Program-made: the position numbers and the translations under genes
NCBI GenBank assembly: GCA_947069175.1
Contig: CAMTDV010000013.1
Coordinates: forward strand, 58,720,610-58,784,609
DNA length: 64,000 nucleotides
Reading direction: 5' to 3'
Source of the DNA: Scalesia atractyloides
Lineage: Eukaryota; Streptophyta; Magnoliopsida; Asterales; Asteraceae
In this document: positions 53,611 to 64,000 of the stretch, piece by piece
Layout of the letters: each line of letters opens with the position of its first letter
Position numbering within the stretch: position 1 is the first letter of the stretch
The notes under the pieces: model-generated
Told to the model about the DNA's origin: nothing
Databases searched by the model: none
The model's input: the letters and a program-made list of their open reading frames with translations, nothing else

Positions 53611-56600
53611 TGTCACACCCGTCCATAGGCAGAAGCGTCGTGGTGTGAACTTGATTAGTTTTCATCGCATACGACATAAGTAAACAACTATATGAATTTA
53701 AAAGCATGCACGATGTTCATCCATTCACCATATATAAACAGTACAAGCCACAAATTGTTTGGTAGTAAAAGACAACATAAATAATTTAAAGTTTACAAAA
53801 AGGCTTGTTCAAAATAACTTTAAGACAATAAAGCTTTGCATCCTATATTCCGTTGGAAGACAAAATATATAGACCAAACCCTCCCAAAATACGGATGACA
53901 TCGACTACTAGTAACCTTGAAAAACTTCGTGAACGACTGCGCCAAGATCCACTTCAATTTTCTGAAATACATGTAAGTTTAAAACATCAACAAAAGTTGG
54001 CATGTTCATGCGTTTTGTGTGCGCACCAAATGAATCTTTAAAACATTTGAGAGTTCATATATGAAAATATGTGGTATGTAAAGCGTCAATGAACTTGATG
54101 ATCATTAATGTTTTTCAAGGACATTAATATGTGTGACAACATAGGAAGTACTCAACCCTAGACGATTTATTCCAGTTCACCCGGCTGGGACAACAAAATC
54201 ACCACATGCGGTCACACAAGGACCCATGAGTGGGGCTCGCTACACCCGATAGATCTACCACTCTTGTTCCTCGGTCTTATAAAAATTAATGGCACTTAAG
54301 AGAGAATCTCTTCGCACATGATCTAATATTTCATTCCATAGCTAAACCATACCATTGAAAACATGTATTTCCCCCCGAGAGTTATAACCGAAAACATTTA
54401 AGAGAAAAGGGGGACAAGAACTCACTGATTTGCGTCCGTGAATATATGCTAGCAATTCGGGTATCCCAGAGAGCGTATCAACCTACAAGTGCTCTAACTC
54501 ATTAGACACATTGTTACCGTTAAATACGTACACGTTGTTCATCTTGACCGTTATTGTATAAGTTAAGTATTTGGATCCCCTACGTATTTTAAATATGTTG
54601 GCATTTGTTTCGCATTTTTTAATATATATACGCTTCTTTTATATATATATTTCGTACCCATCAAGTGTACGAACGGGCCTTGCCCTTCGTGAGCCTTCGT
54701 GCCTCGCACGAGTATAAGTGGGCCTAGCCCATAAGAGTCTTTGTGCCTCGCACAAGTGAGAATGGGCCTAACCCATGTGAGTCTCCGTGATCCACACGGC
54801 ATGAGTGGGCCTAGCCCATGAGAGTCTTCGTGCCTCGCACTGCTTACGTTCGTTATGTGTGTCATATATATGTTCTCCAAATATATATACTTTGAGTTTA
54901 GTGAACCTCATTCATTTGTAACGACATGTTCGGCTTAAGTATGATCATTTGTTCTTCATGTTGTATGCCTTTTATAATTATAAGTGTTAAAATATTTATT
55001 TTTAACATCGTAAATACGTAAATACGCTGATGTATTTGTACGCTATTCTTTACATGAGTATACTTTAACAAGTTTGTTGAGTACATTACTATGTACTTAT
55101 GTATTTTCATACATGTGAGTGTACCGTATTCGTACTTATATTTGTATACCATTCCATTGTTATTTATACCGTAATTATACGTATTCATTCTGTATTTATA
55201 CGTACTTGTATACCCTATTATTTGGTATTTATACTGTATTTATACGTATTTGTATACCGTATTATTTGGTATCTTTGTGCATATGGGCCTAGCCCAAATG
55301 AATTGTGTATGGATGAGCCTAGCCCAATAAAGTTTTTAAGTGGGCCTAGCCCAATGTATAATATGATGTTGGGCTTAGCCCATTTGACATGTTAATGGGC
55401 CTTGCCCAATGTTATATTTTAGAATGGTCCTTAGCCCATTTTATATATTAGTAGGCCTAGCCCAACTTATTATATATTAGTGGGCTTTTACTAGCCATTA
55501 CAAATCAAGTATACTTGTATTACCATAAGCGTATTTCAAGCGTTTTTATACGTATATACTTTTACATGGTATAATTTGTGCCTCTTCGTTTTGTACTTTT
55601 CGAAATTTGAAGTGTTGGAATATAACAGTATATTATTTCTAGAGTTCTTCGTAGAACTTATTGTTATATATTTTCTTGTCGAAACGCCCAAGCATCTCCC
55701 ATGATAGGTATCCTTTCCGTGTTGTAATGATGCGGCGATTGTTGTGGATAGTTATGCATTTATTTCGTTGTGTCGTTTATTTAATATTTCATGCCCGCTT
55801 TTGGCTTTAATATATATATATATATATTGTCCATGATATAAGGTTACTTAACGATTTGCCCGATGTCCGCTTGTTCGTCGTCCGCGTCTTGTGCCAATGT
55901 GTAATATGACTTTGTTCAAGTATTTATTGTAAGATAAGGGCTTAACCCTTTTTATTAAACTTTCTTAATTACCGATTAAGGTCACTAATCGCATTTGTCC
56001 CATTAATCACCCTGTTAATCGTACTTTAATCACGATTAGATTTTAGAAATATTCCGCCATAGTTTCCCCTAAACTATAGCGTTTTCCATGTTTTTAAAAC
56101 TTATTTTAAGCATGTTTAAAATCCTTAAGCACAATCAACTCAAATCAAGTTTCAACTATCAACTTTGCATGTAACACTTTCACACATAACTATCCTCATA
56201 TCCTTGAACATTTTATATATATTTTTAACCACACCTTCTAGTAAAATGATGACACTTTTTAATCCTTTTTACAAGATCATTTAAACCATCATATGTAGCA
56301 CACTAATCTTGTTCTTATATTTAAACAACTTTAAATAACACACTTTTATTTTTGTAGTAAAGTTCATGGATTATGGAATGGATGATCTTGTCTTGATTCA
56401 AACATTATTATGTTTGAATCATCATTTTTGTTCTTAATCATACAAGATCATATACTTAAACAATCTACTTTAACATAATCATCATGAATATATATAAGCT
56501 AACTAGCACTAAGCAACATGATCAACATATATAAAAGTATCATCTAGCACATAATAATATAATCACTACATTATACATAATTTTTAGTGAACTTTTAAGG

Positions 56601-57060
56601 TGGGGTTAGGGTTTTAAACTTTAGGATTCAAGATGATCAACATATACTTTACTAATCTACATATTAAAACAAGCTTGAAAATGGTGAGAAATGATCTTAC
56701 AACTTTGCTATGATTAGGATGAAGATTAAGAAAAGATTAAGCTCCAAATGAAGCTCTAAAAGTCATCCATGCTTGCTCCTTTCTTAGGTGGTCTTGCAAT
56801 GGGATTTTAAAGGTTAAAAGGTGGGTTTATTGGATGAAAATGGAAGGGTATTACGGGGTGTTGGCTGCCGAAAATGGAAGGGGAAGAAGAGGGTGATTCT
56901 TGAATTTTGAAAGTTGAAAAATGATGGGAAGTTATTTGATGTGTTAGGTTATATAATATCAAGTTCATGCCATCATGCCAAATCTCCTACCATGCCTCTC
57001 AAGCTTCATTTTTCAACAAAGAAACAAGTGGGTGGGACCCACTTGTTGACCGTTTTCTTG
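53611..57060 (-). repeat. Element C 5' LTR, truncated at 57060
   Basis: It aligns with the solo LTR (33713 to about 37432). It lacks ~265 bp present there (36017-36283) at 55926 and lacks the outer ~930 bp of U3, replaced by AAACCCTGTTTTTTATTCA and then element E. It carries the TGGGCCTAGCCCA array (54719-54850, 55284-55490) and the TATACCGTA minisatellite. Confidence 0.9.
57026..57046. repeat. Hairpin CAAGTGGGT-GGG-ACCCACTTG (also 37389-37409)
   Basis: Perfect 9-bp inverted repeat conserved in both C-family LTRs, upstream of the TATA region in LTR orientation. Confidence 0.75.
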
Positions 57061-57079
57061 AAACCCTGTTTTTTATTCA
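57061..57079 (+). other. Short junction sequence between elements C and E
   Basis: AAACCCTGTTTTTTATTCA; the first 17 bases match part of element E's own LTR (about 57136-57152), so this is probably a sliver of another E-family LTR or a filler copy made at the junction. Confidence 0.5.
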
Positions 57080-59757
57080 TGTGACATTTGTGCCTTTTCA
57101 ATCATTGCACAATTACAAACATTTTTGTATTCAATGAAACCCTGTTTTTTATTTCCACATATTTTTGTATTCAATAAAATCTTGTATTTTATTGATTAGA
57201 ATGCAAAAATGTCAATCTTTGCACAATTCCGATCATTTTCGTGTTCGTTAAAGCGTTTTACGCATTTTTGTGAAACGCGTAATCGTACAACTGAACGAAC
57301 AGACATCCACGACATTTTCGGGCATCATCCAAGTTACACATTTCTTAACACCTTTATATAATCTAAATATTAGGTTAAAGGGGTTAAAAATGGCAAACAA
57401 GTGAAAATACAAGTCCAAGGGCAAAAAATGTCAAAAAAATAATAAATATTTTTGCTTCTTCACCAAGTTTGCCACCTATCTCCAATTTTTGACACCTAGC
57501 ACTCACTTTGCCACACTTCATATGGTGTTGACACATGTTAGGACACTAATCGACACTTGAGGACACTTGTCATCACCTTCTTAATCATAAAATACTATAA
57601 ATACTCCATGATTCTTCCATTTTTTCACACCACTTCGAAACACTTCAAAGCAAAGTGTGAAGTTCTTCTTTCTATCCTTCTTGGAGCATGTTTCCAACCT
57701 TTGGAAGCCTCATATCTTGAGTTCCAAAAGTGTTCTTCAACACGAGTAAGTACTCTTCCTAGTTCTTTCATTTTTTAGCTATTTTGAGCTAAAAGTCGAA
57801 CAGTTTAGCACCTGCTTTACTTTTGGTTCTGACCATATTTGGTTAAGTCAAAGTTCAATTGAAATTTGAAACGTGATCGTAAACATGAAGGTTATAATCC
57901 CTAATAATTTCACCTTCTGATTACCATGTTTACTAGTCGAAGTGACGTGTTAAAGTTTTGGTAAAAAATGCACATGATGTGCATTTTACAACGAAACTAT
58001 TTTCGGGTATCAAAACACCAAGTTTTGATACCAAGTCAGTTTTATAAACTTAGTTAGACATATTTTGATATGTCTAACTCGTCACTTCTAGTTTAGTGTT
58101 TATTTATGGTCGTAAGTCGAGCGGTCATGACCACCACTTTGACGTTCGAATTCCACCCGTTTGGTCGATCTTAGGATCTGACCAAACACATATTTGTGAC
58201 CATAGTTGTATAGGGAATAACCTACTTAGGTTATACCTTATGGTCACGTCGTTTGGTTAGTGTTATGATAAGCTACTTCTATTTTCTTAAAAAATGATGG
58301 ACTAAAATGCCCTTTTACGCATAAATCCATTTTAAACACATGTAACCAAATTTTAATATATAAACTAATGTTATAACATTTTCAAACATGTTTGGTCATT
58401 TAAGACTTATCATAGGACGGTCACGTGTTTACGCTAATGACCCGTTAAAGTAGCATAAACAACCTTACCGAGTCATAATGGGTCAAAAGCACTTAGGATC
58501 CTTTCCAAATCAGAATGTTAAGTTTGTTAAACCATATCACATGAGTTCCAACACTCGTTTGGTTTATAAGACTTCATTCTATCTGATCTCATGTTTGTAG
58601 TCCTGACAAGCTATCATATTTATCTGATATATTAGGACACGTTTGAGCTTTGTTTATTTCGTTGATTAAGAACACTTTCGCAATCCCAAAGTGAGTACAT
58701 AGCCCCCCTCTTTTACTTTTGCAAATGTTTTGGGGTGATTCATATGTGCTAAATCATTTTCAAGTTTTCAAAAACAATGTCTATGGTTTATATATAAAAC
58801 AATACGATTTCAATAATGTGAATAACTTGTTGATGCGTTATCCATAACACGAATAACATTCATTAGCTTTGGCCGAGCCGACCAGTAGTATGTTATGGTA
58901 CCATAGGACTGACAATCCCATTATCGGACTATTCACTGGATTTGGTAGAAGTTCGGGTAATGACAGAAACTGTTTCTGATTAACAAATCACTTGTTGATT
59001 TGTTAGTCTAGTTAAAGAGACCCTTTGGTGGTCTATTAAAGATACCCTTTGGTGGTATAGTCAACACAGGTTTGAATGTGTTCATTAAAGAACGGTCATA
59101 AGTTTTCACAATTAAAAACACGAACGATTTTTTATGACATGGTCAATTGGTTTATGACACGGACGACTGATCTATAACATGACAAATGGTTTTGAACAAT
59201 GTCACGCAATAATTTTCACTTAAAGATATAAACCATAAAGAGTTTTCTTTTGAATCAATCTATTACAAGGTTTTTACAAAAGAAATGTTTTTGTCAAGAT
59301 TCATGGCTACAAGGTTTTCACAAATCTAACCAACTTGTTTTAGTTGGTTAATTGTATTGCAATATCAAACACTTTTGATGCGAGGTTTTCACTTAACGAC
59401 TCTTGTAGTCGGACGAGGTGTTGCAATATGTATATAAAGCCACAAATTTGACACACTCACAAAACCTATGTACTCGGCAGCATTTTTTTATGCTGACTCT
59501 CTTTTCACATATGTTTCAGAAATCAATACTTGATAATATGATGCATGCTTCACGTAGGAATGGACGCGGACCTTAGTGACTTCAAACATGAAAGACAATT
59601 TATTTATGTGTTGTTTCTGCTTATCCCAAGACAATGTAAACATTTAACTTAATCAAACATAATTTTAAATTCCATAAGTTGTGAAACAATAGTTCTATGA
59701 CATGACTCCCCGACGTTTTCGCCGAGGTTCGTTGTTTTACACGGTCGGGGTGTTACA
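57080..59757 (+). repeat. Element E 5' LTR (2678 bp)
   Basis: TGTGACATTTGTGCC...GGGTGTTACA. TATAAATA at 57596-57603. The 3' LTR (63667 on) matches its first ~330 bp with scattered changes. No tRNA-like units or motif arrays like those of A-D were seen; a small doublet of CCCTTTGGTGGT is at about 59024-59055. Confidence 0.92.
57596..57603 (+). promoter_or_regulatory. TATA box of element E LTR
   Basis: TATAAATA in AATACTATAAATACTCC, about 515 bp into the LTR. Confidence 0.65.
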
Positions 59758-59764
59758 GAAAGAT

Positions 59765-59776
59765 TGGTATCAGAGC
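59765..59776 (+). other. Element E primer binding site (initiator tRNA-Met)
   Basis: TGGTATCAGAGC seven bases after the LTR end (GAAAGAT spacer), slightly further than the 2-3 bases of the other elements. Confidence 0.9.
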
Positions 59777-60298
59777 TTATGGTTATAGTGAATTAGGTTA
59801 TTAGTAATGCTCTGACCTAGACTATAACCTTCCTAGGACCCTAACGCGAGTTATCTTGCGTTTATATTCTTAAAACAATACCGTCACCTATCATTAGGTG
59901 ACTACCAAAACAAATACACAAGTTACAAATTCGTTTTGAAAATCAATCATCTATCCTTAGATGATTTGTTTTGGCTTAAAGCCTGGTAAGTTTTCAAAAT
60001 CTAGTCAAAGTTTGGGTTTTTATTAATGTGAACACGTGCAATCTGGAAGGGTGGATGCCTGTACCTTGAGTTTTCTGTCTAAGGCTAGAGTGTTCATACA
60101 AATCCGCATTATCGGACCAGTCACTCTTACCTGGGAACTCTTGGGGTGAGTGTCCACTTATAGGCTAAAGCATGTCTTTGCGATACATTACAAAGACCCA
60201 TTTACTTTGATTAGTCACCGTGTGTCGTTTGTTTGTTTTTAAGTAACGAACGAATGACCACCATCCTTATATTTCGTCGATATTTTTAACATCCCTCT
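59777..60298 (+). other. Element E leader; gag absent
   Basis: About 520 bp of non-coding leader runs straight into the end of gag-protease coding. A deletion of about 1 kb or more has removed capsid and zinc knuckles. Confidence 0.6.
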
Positions 60299-60835
60299 TG
60301 ATTATCCAATGCCAACGAGGCTCATGCTGATAATGAAGTCATTAACGGTATGTTCCTTGTTAACAATCATCATGCTTCTATTCTTTTTGATTCGGGTGCC
60401 GATAGAAGCTTTATATCACTAGCCTTTGAACCTTTGCTTTCGATGCCTTGAACTAAACTAGGAAAACCCTTAACGGTGGAAATAGCTAGTGGTGAACCCC
60501 TTGTGCTCGACTATGTCATTCGTTGTTGCCAATTGAACTTGGATAACCACCTTTTTCCCATTAACCTCACACCAATGCAACTCGGGAGTTTTGGCATCAT
60601 CATAGGAATGGATTTGTTAACCAACACCATGCTGAGGTGATCTGTTTATATCAGGTTGTTCGTATACCTCTTTCGTCTGGCAGAACCTTAGAAGTTCACA
60701 GAGAGAAACCCTTTAGTAGCCTAAAACTCATGACCTATACCTAGGCCCAAAAATACCTACGAAAGAATTATGTAGCCTTCTTGGCACATATCGTAGAGGA
60801 AAAAGGCAAGGGCAAAACTATTCAGGACATCCCCG
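60299..60835 (+). pseudogene. Element E protease
   Basis: ANEAHADNEVINGMFLVNNH, then ILFDSGADRSFIS with intact active-site D-S-G-A (about 60392-60403), and later FGIIIGMDLLTN. Stops at about 60449 (TGA), 60638 and beyond. It would process Gag-Pol. Confidence 0.85.
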
Positions 60836-61700
60836 TTGTTGGGGAATATCCTGAGGTGTTTCCTGAAGACCTACCTGGTTTACCCCCAATTCGTCAAGTT
60901 AAGTTTCGTATTGACCTTGTACTTGGTGCCAACCCCAATTGATAAATCTCCTTACCGTCTTGCACCATCTGAAATGCAAGAGTTGTCAAAGCAACTCCAA
61001 GAACTTTCACAAGGATTCCTTCGTCCGAGCTTTTCACCTTGGGGCGCTCCTGTCCTATTCGTGAAAAAGAAGGATGGATCCTTCCGTATGTGTATCGATT
61101 ATCGTGAGCTCAACAAACTCACCATAAAAAATCGGTATCCGCTACCTCGCATTGATGATCTCTTTGATCAGCTACAAGGTGCGACCTGCTTTTCAAAGAT
61201 TGATCTGCGTTCTGGGTATCATCAACTTCGTGTACTCGAAGAAGATATTCCCAAGACTGCTTTTCGCACTCGATACGACCATGACGAGTTCACTGTCATG
61301 CCTTTTGGTTTGACGAATGCTCCTGCCGTCTTCATGGACTTAATGAATAGGGTTTGTAAACCTTATTGAGATAAGTTCATCATTGTTTTCATCGACGACA
61401 TCCTCATTTATTCTATGTCTCGAACCGATCACGAACAACATCTCCGTCTAACGATAGAACTCCTGAAGAAAGAACAAATTTACGCCAAATTCTCGAAGTG
61501 TGAATTTTGGCTAAAAGAAGTTAAATTTTTGGGACACACTGTTACCGAACAAGGTATACATGTAGATCCTGTCAAAATCAGTGCGATCAGGGATTGGAGT
61601 ACACCTACTACTCCTACTGAAGTTCATTCATTTCTTGGTATTGCTGGATACTATCAATGATTCATCCTGAACTTTTCAAAGATCGCGGTTCCCCTCACCA
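60836..61700 (+). pseudogene. Element E reverse transcriptase
   Basis: SPYRLAPSEMQELSKQLQEL, FSPWGAPVLFVKKKDGSFRM, IDYRELNKLTIKNRYPLPRI, IDLRSGYHQLRVL, FGLTNAPAVFMDLMNRVCKP then TGA at 61367-61369, after which the catalytic FIDDILIYS follows in frame (61390-61415). Connection GIHVDPVKISAIRDWSTP and LGIAGYYQ end at TGA about 61658. The palm motif is intact; the two stops disable it. Confidence 0.92.
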
Positions 61701-62280
61701 CTTTGACTCAGAAGAATAAACCTTTCGAGTGGGGACCCAAACAAGAGGAAGCCTTTTAAACACTGAAATAAAAACTCTGTATGCTACTGTTTTATCTTTA
61801 CCTGAAGACAACGACGATTTCATTGTCTATTGTGACACATCAAACCTAGGCCTTGGTTGTGTTCTCATGCAAAGAGACAAAGTCATAGCCTATGCGTCAA
61901 GACAATTGAAAATCCATGAGAAGAACTACACAACTCATGATCTTGAGTTAGGAGCCGTAATTTTTGCTCTAAAAATTTGGAGACACTACCTTTACGATAC
62001 GAAATGTGTGGTTTTCATTGACCAAAAAAGTCTCCAAACATATTCAATCAAAAGGAGCTAAACATGAGACAACGACACTAGGTCGAACTTCTAAACGACT
62101 ACGACTGCGAGATTCGCTACCATCATAGTAAGCCGAATGTTATGGCTGATGCGCTTAGTCATAAGGAATGTGTCAAACTTCATTGTGTTCGAGTTCAATA
62201 TGATATCCGGACACGTATCCTTCAAGCACAACATACATGTGTGACCCAAAGCTTGTTGAAAAATGAGCTGCCATAAAATC
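61701..62280 (+). pseudogene. Element E RNase H
   Basis: DDFIVYCDTSNLGLGCVLMQ (first Asp), TTHDLELGAVIFALKIWRHY (Glu), FIDQKSLQ (third Asp; usual His is Gln) and YDCEIRYHHSKPNVMADALS in a shifted frame after about 62040. Frameshift and stop near 62060. Confidence 0.87.
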
Positions 62281-63340
62281 TCGAACTTCAACTGGAAGCA
62301 AAAGACAACGGATTACTGTACTACAAGAACCGTTTGTGGATTCCTAGTCAAGACAATCTCCGCACCTTATTGATGGATGAAGCTCATAATTCTTGTTATT
62401 CAATCCATCATGGTGCAAACAAAATGTATAAGGATCTCTGTACCCAGTATTGGTGGCCGAGTATGAAGAAGGACATTGCCTTATATGTGTCTAAATGCCT
62501 AACTTGTCTTAAAGTTAAGGCAGAACATCAACACCCATATGGTTTACTTGAGCAACCACAAATACCGGTATGGAAGTGGGAGAACATTGCGATGGATCTC
62601 ATCACTAAACTACCGCGCACACCTAGAGGTCATGATGCCATTTTGGTAATGATCGATCATCTAACAAAGTCAGCACACTTTTGGCAATTCGTGAGGATCT
62701 ATCAGCTAAAAAAACTCGCCAAGATCTACATTGATGAGATTGTATCTCACCATGGTGTCCCTTTGAACATCATATCCAATCGAGATGCTCGATTCTCATC
62801 TCACTTTTGGAAGATCATGCAATCTGCCATGGGAACCAAACTCAATCTAAGCACTGCTTATCATCCTCAAATAGATGGACAATCTTAAAGGATAACTCAA
62901 ACACTGGAGGATATGCTTAGATCATGTGTGATCGACTTTGGTGGTAGTTGGGATTCGCATCTACCATTGGTCGAATTCTCCTACAACAATAGTTATCACG
63001 ACAGCATCAATATGGCGCCATTCGAAGCTCTATACGGTCGAAAATGTTGTTCACCTGTCTGCTGGAATGAGGTCGGTGAAGCTCAGCTCACTGGACCTGA
63101 ACTCATTCATGACACAACAGACAAAGTCAAGAAAATTCGCGATAACCATCTGACAGCTAGAAGCCGTCAAAAGAGTTATGCGGACAAACGACGCAAGCCC
63201 TTGGAATTCCAAGTTGGTGATCACGTCCTTGTCAAGGTATCCCCTTTGAAAGGTGTGATTAGATTTGGAAAGAAAGGAAAACTTGCACCACGATATATTG
63301 GACCATTCAAGATCGTTGAGAGAATCAGAAAGGTGGCCTA
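62281..63340 (+). pseudogene. Element E integrase, catalytic Glu codon is a stop
   Basis: Zinc domain HNSCYSIHHGANKMYKDL...CLTCLKVKAEHQ (62380-62530, HHCC). The core has MDLITKLPRTPRGHDAILVM (first Asp, ~62593), ISNRDARFSSHFWKI (second Asp, ~62783) and AYHPQIDGQS followed by TAA (62886-62888), exactly where the catalytic Glu codon stands in element C (TDGQSERTIQ). After the stop: RITQTLEDMLRSCVIDFGGS, LPLVEFSYNNSYHDSINMAP and EALYGRKC. A single change removed both catalysis and continuity. Confidence 0.92.
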
Positions 63341-63584
63341 CCGACTTGAGCTACCTCCTAAACTTGGGAATATTCACCCAACATTCCACGTGTCCAATTT
63401 GAAAAAGTGTTTAGCCGATACAAACCTCGACATTCCCCGTGTCCGATTTCGGACAAATGACGAGAAACCTGTGGAGATATTGGACTGTGAAGTCAAGAAA
63501 CTCAAGCGTAGACGTATACCGATAGTTAAAGTTCGCTGGGAATCCAAATGTGGCCCAAAATTTACATGGGAACGAGAGGATTAG
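63341..63584 (+). pseudogene. Element E integrase C-terminus with chromodomain
   Basis: LGNIHPTFHVSNLKKCLADT ends the integrase GPY/F-type region. EILDCEVKKLKRRRIPIVKV then RWESKCGPKFTWERED (63472-63584) is a chromodomain: aromatic/Trp positions V-R-W and F-T-W-E are present. Chromodomains direct chromovirus integration to histone-marked chromatin. The protein ends at TAG 63582-63584, as usual for Tekay-like elements. Confidence 0.85.
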
Positions 63585-63636
63585 ACGAAAGAGAAATATC
63601 CACATCTGTTTCACAAAGTTTCCTCTTATTAAATTT

Positions 63637-63666
63637 CAGGACGAAATTTCCAAAAGTAGGGGAGAC
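63637..63666 (+). other. Polypurine tract of element E
   Basis: CAGGACGAAATTTCCAAAAG followed by TAGGGGAGAC abuts the 3' LTR. Nearly the same sequence precedes element A's 3' LTR. Confidence 0.88.
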
Positions 63667-64000
63667 TGTGACATTCGTGCCTTTTCAATCATTGCATAAT
63701 TACAACATTTTTGTATTCAATGAAACCTTGTGTTTTATTTCCAAATATTTTTCTATTCAATAAAATCTTGTATTTTATTGATGAGAATGCAAAAATGTCA
63801 ATCGTTGCACAATTCCGATCAATTTTGTGTTCGTTAAAGCGTTTTACGCATTTAGCGAAACGCGTAACCGTACAACTGAACGAACCGAAATCCATGACAT
63901 TTTCGGGAATAATCCAAGTTACACATTTCTTAACACCTTTATATAACCTAAATATTAGGTTAAAGGGGTTAAAAATGGCAAACAAGGGAAAATACAAGTC
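63667..64000 (+). repeat. Element E 3' LTR (first 334 bp, window ends)
   Basis: TGTGACATTCGTGCC... aligns with 57080-57400 with small differences (for example CAAACATTT versus CAACATTT, and a few substitutions). Confidence 0.92.

Larger units (their letters stand above)
38429..57060 (-). mobile_element. Element C: Ty3/gypsy chromovirus-type element, minus strand, truncated at both ends
   Basis: From right to left: 5' LTR (cut at 57060), primer site, an extra acidic ORF, gag, protease, RT, RNase H, integrase (split by element B), then truncation at 38429 before the integrase C-terminus. Polyprotein motifs match element E, so it belongs to a Tekay-like lineage. 3' LTR and polypurine tract are deleted. 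Confidence 0.88.
57080..64000 (+). mobile_element. Element E: Tekay-like chromovirus (Ty3/gypsy), gag deleted, 3' LTR cut by window
   Basis: 5' LTR 57080-59757, primer site, protease, RT, RNase H, integrase with chromodomain, polypurine tract, 3' LTR from 63667. Order PR-RT-RH-IN defines Ty3/gypsy; the chromodomain after integrase defines a chromovirus. Stops throughout make it non-autonomous. The 5' flank is attca (57075-57079); the matching 3' flank is outside the window. Confidence 0.9.

Overview
This is plant nuclear DNA made almost entirely of LTR retrotransposons. I see no convincing host protein gene, CRISPR array or bacterial-type operon. Evidence for a plant: plant initiator-tRNA-Met primer binding sites (TGGTATCAGAGC) beside six LTR ends, TATAAATA promoters in LTRs, plant-type Ty1/copia and Ty3/gypsy chromovirus (Tekay-like) polyproteins, and 5S-rRNA-bearing Cassandra-like TRIM fragments. 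The protein style (gag beginning MPPRRRTN, an acidic and proline-rich ORF upstream of gag) resembles retroelements I recall from Asteraceae. That family assignment is inference, not proof.

Layout. (1) 1-9042: element A, plus strand, a gag-only (non-autonomous) gypsy-type element with 2.6-kb LTRs; its left edge is cut by the window. It carries two Cassandra-like fragments, one at its primer binding site and one inverted inside gag. It sits in the gag of copia F (9043-11187). (2) 11188-13323: AT-rich, no confident gene; a promoter-like and exon-like stretch near 11250-11475 and a minisatellite near 12389-12600. (3) 13324-21238: a ~0.7-kb tandem duplication leading into copia G, decayed. (4) 21592-28325: copia H, interrupted in RT by a sister copy, copia D (28326-33712, continuing 38365-38428). 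D is itself interrupted in integrase by a 4652-bp solo LTR (33713-38364) with perfect 5-bp target duplications. (5) 38429-57060: gypsy element C on the minus strand (integrase, RNase H, RT, protease, gag, an extra acidic ORF, 5' LTR). Its integrase is split by element B (39132-48300, minus strand, same family as A, target duplication GGTTA). B contains a 3260-bp tandem duplication of a partial LTR fused to gag. (6) 57080-64000: gypsy element E, plus strand, chromovirus with chromodomain, no recognisable gag, 3' LTR cut by the window edge.

No autonomous element is intact: every polyprotein carries stops, frameshifts, truncations or lost catalytic residues. Nesting orders some events: H before D before the solo LTR; C before B; F before A.

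The most interesting signals are non-coding. The A/B LTRs carry four regularly spaced (~167 bp) tRNA-headed units downstream of the pol II TATA box, plus an opposite-strand class II tRNA-like segment upstream of it. The H/D copias carry an array of CTCGTACGAG-type palindromes in U3 and leader; G carries a TCCGGA/TCCGAGTTT array; the C-family LTR carries TGGGCCTAGCCCA palindromes. Several unrelated LTR families here have each accumulated a private short-motif array.
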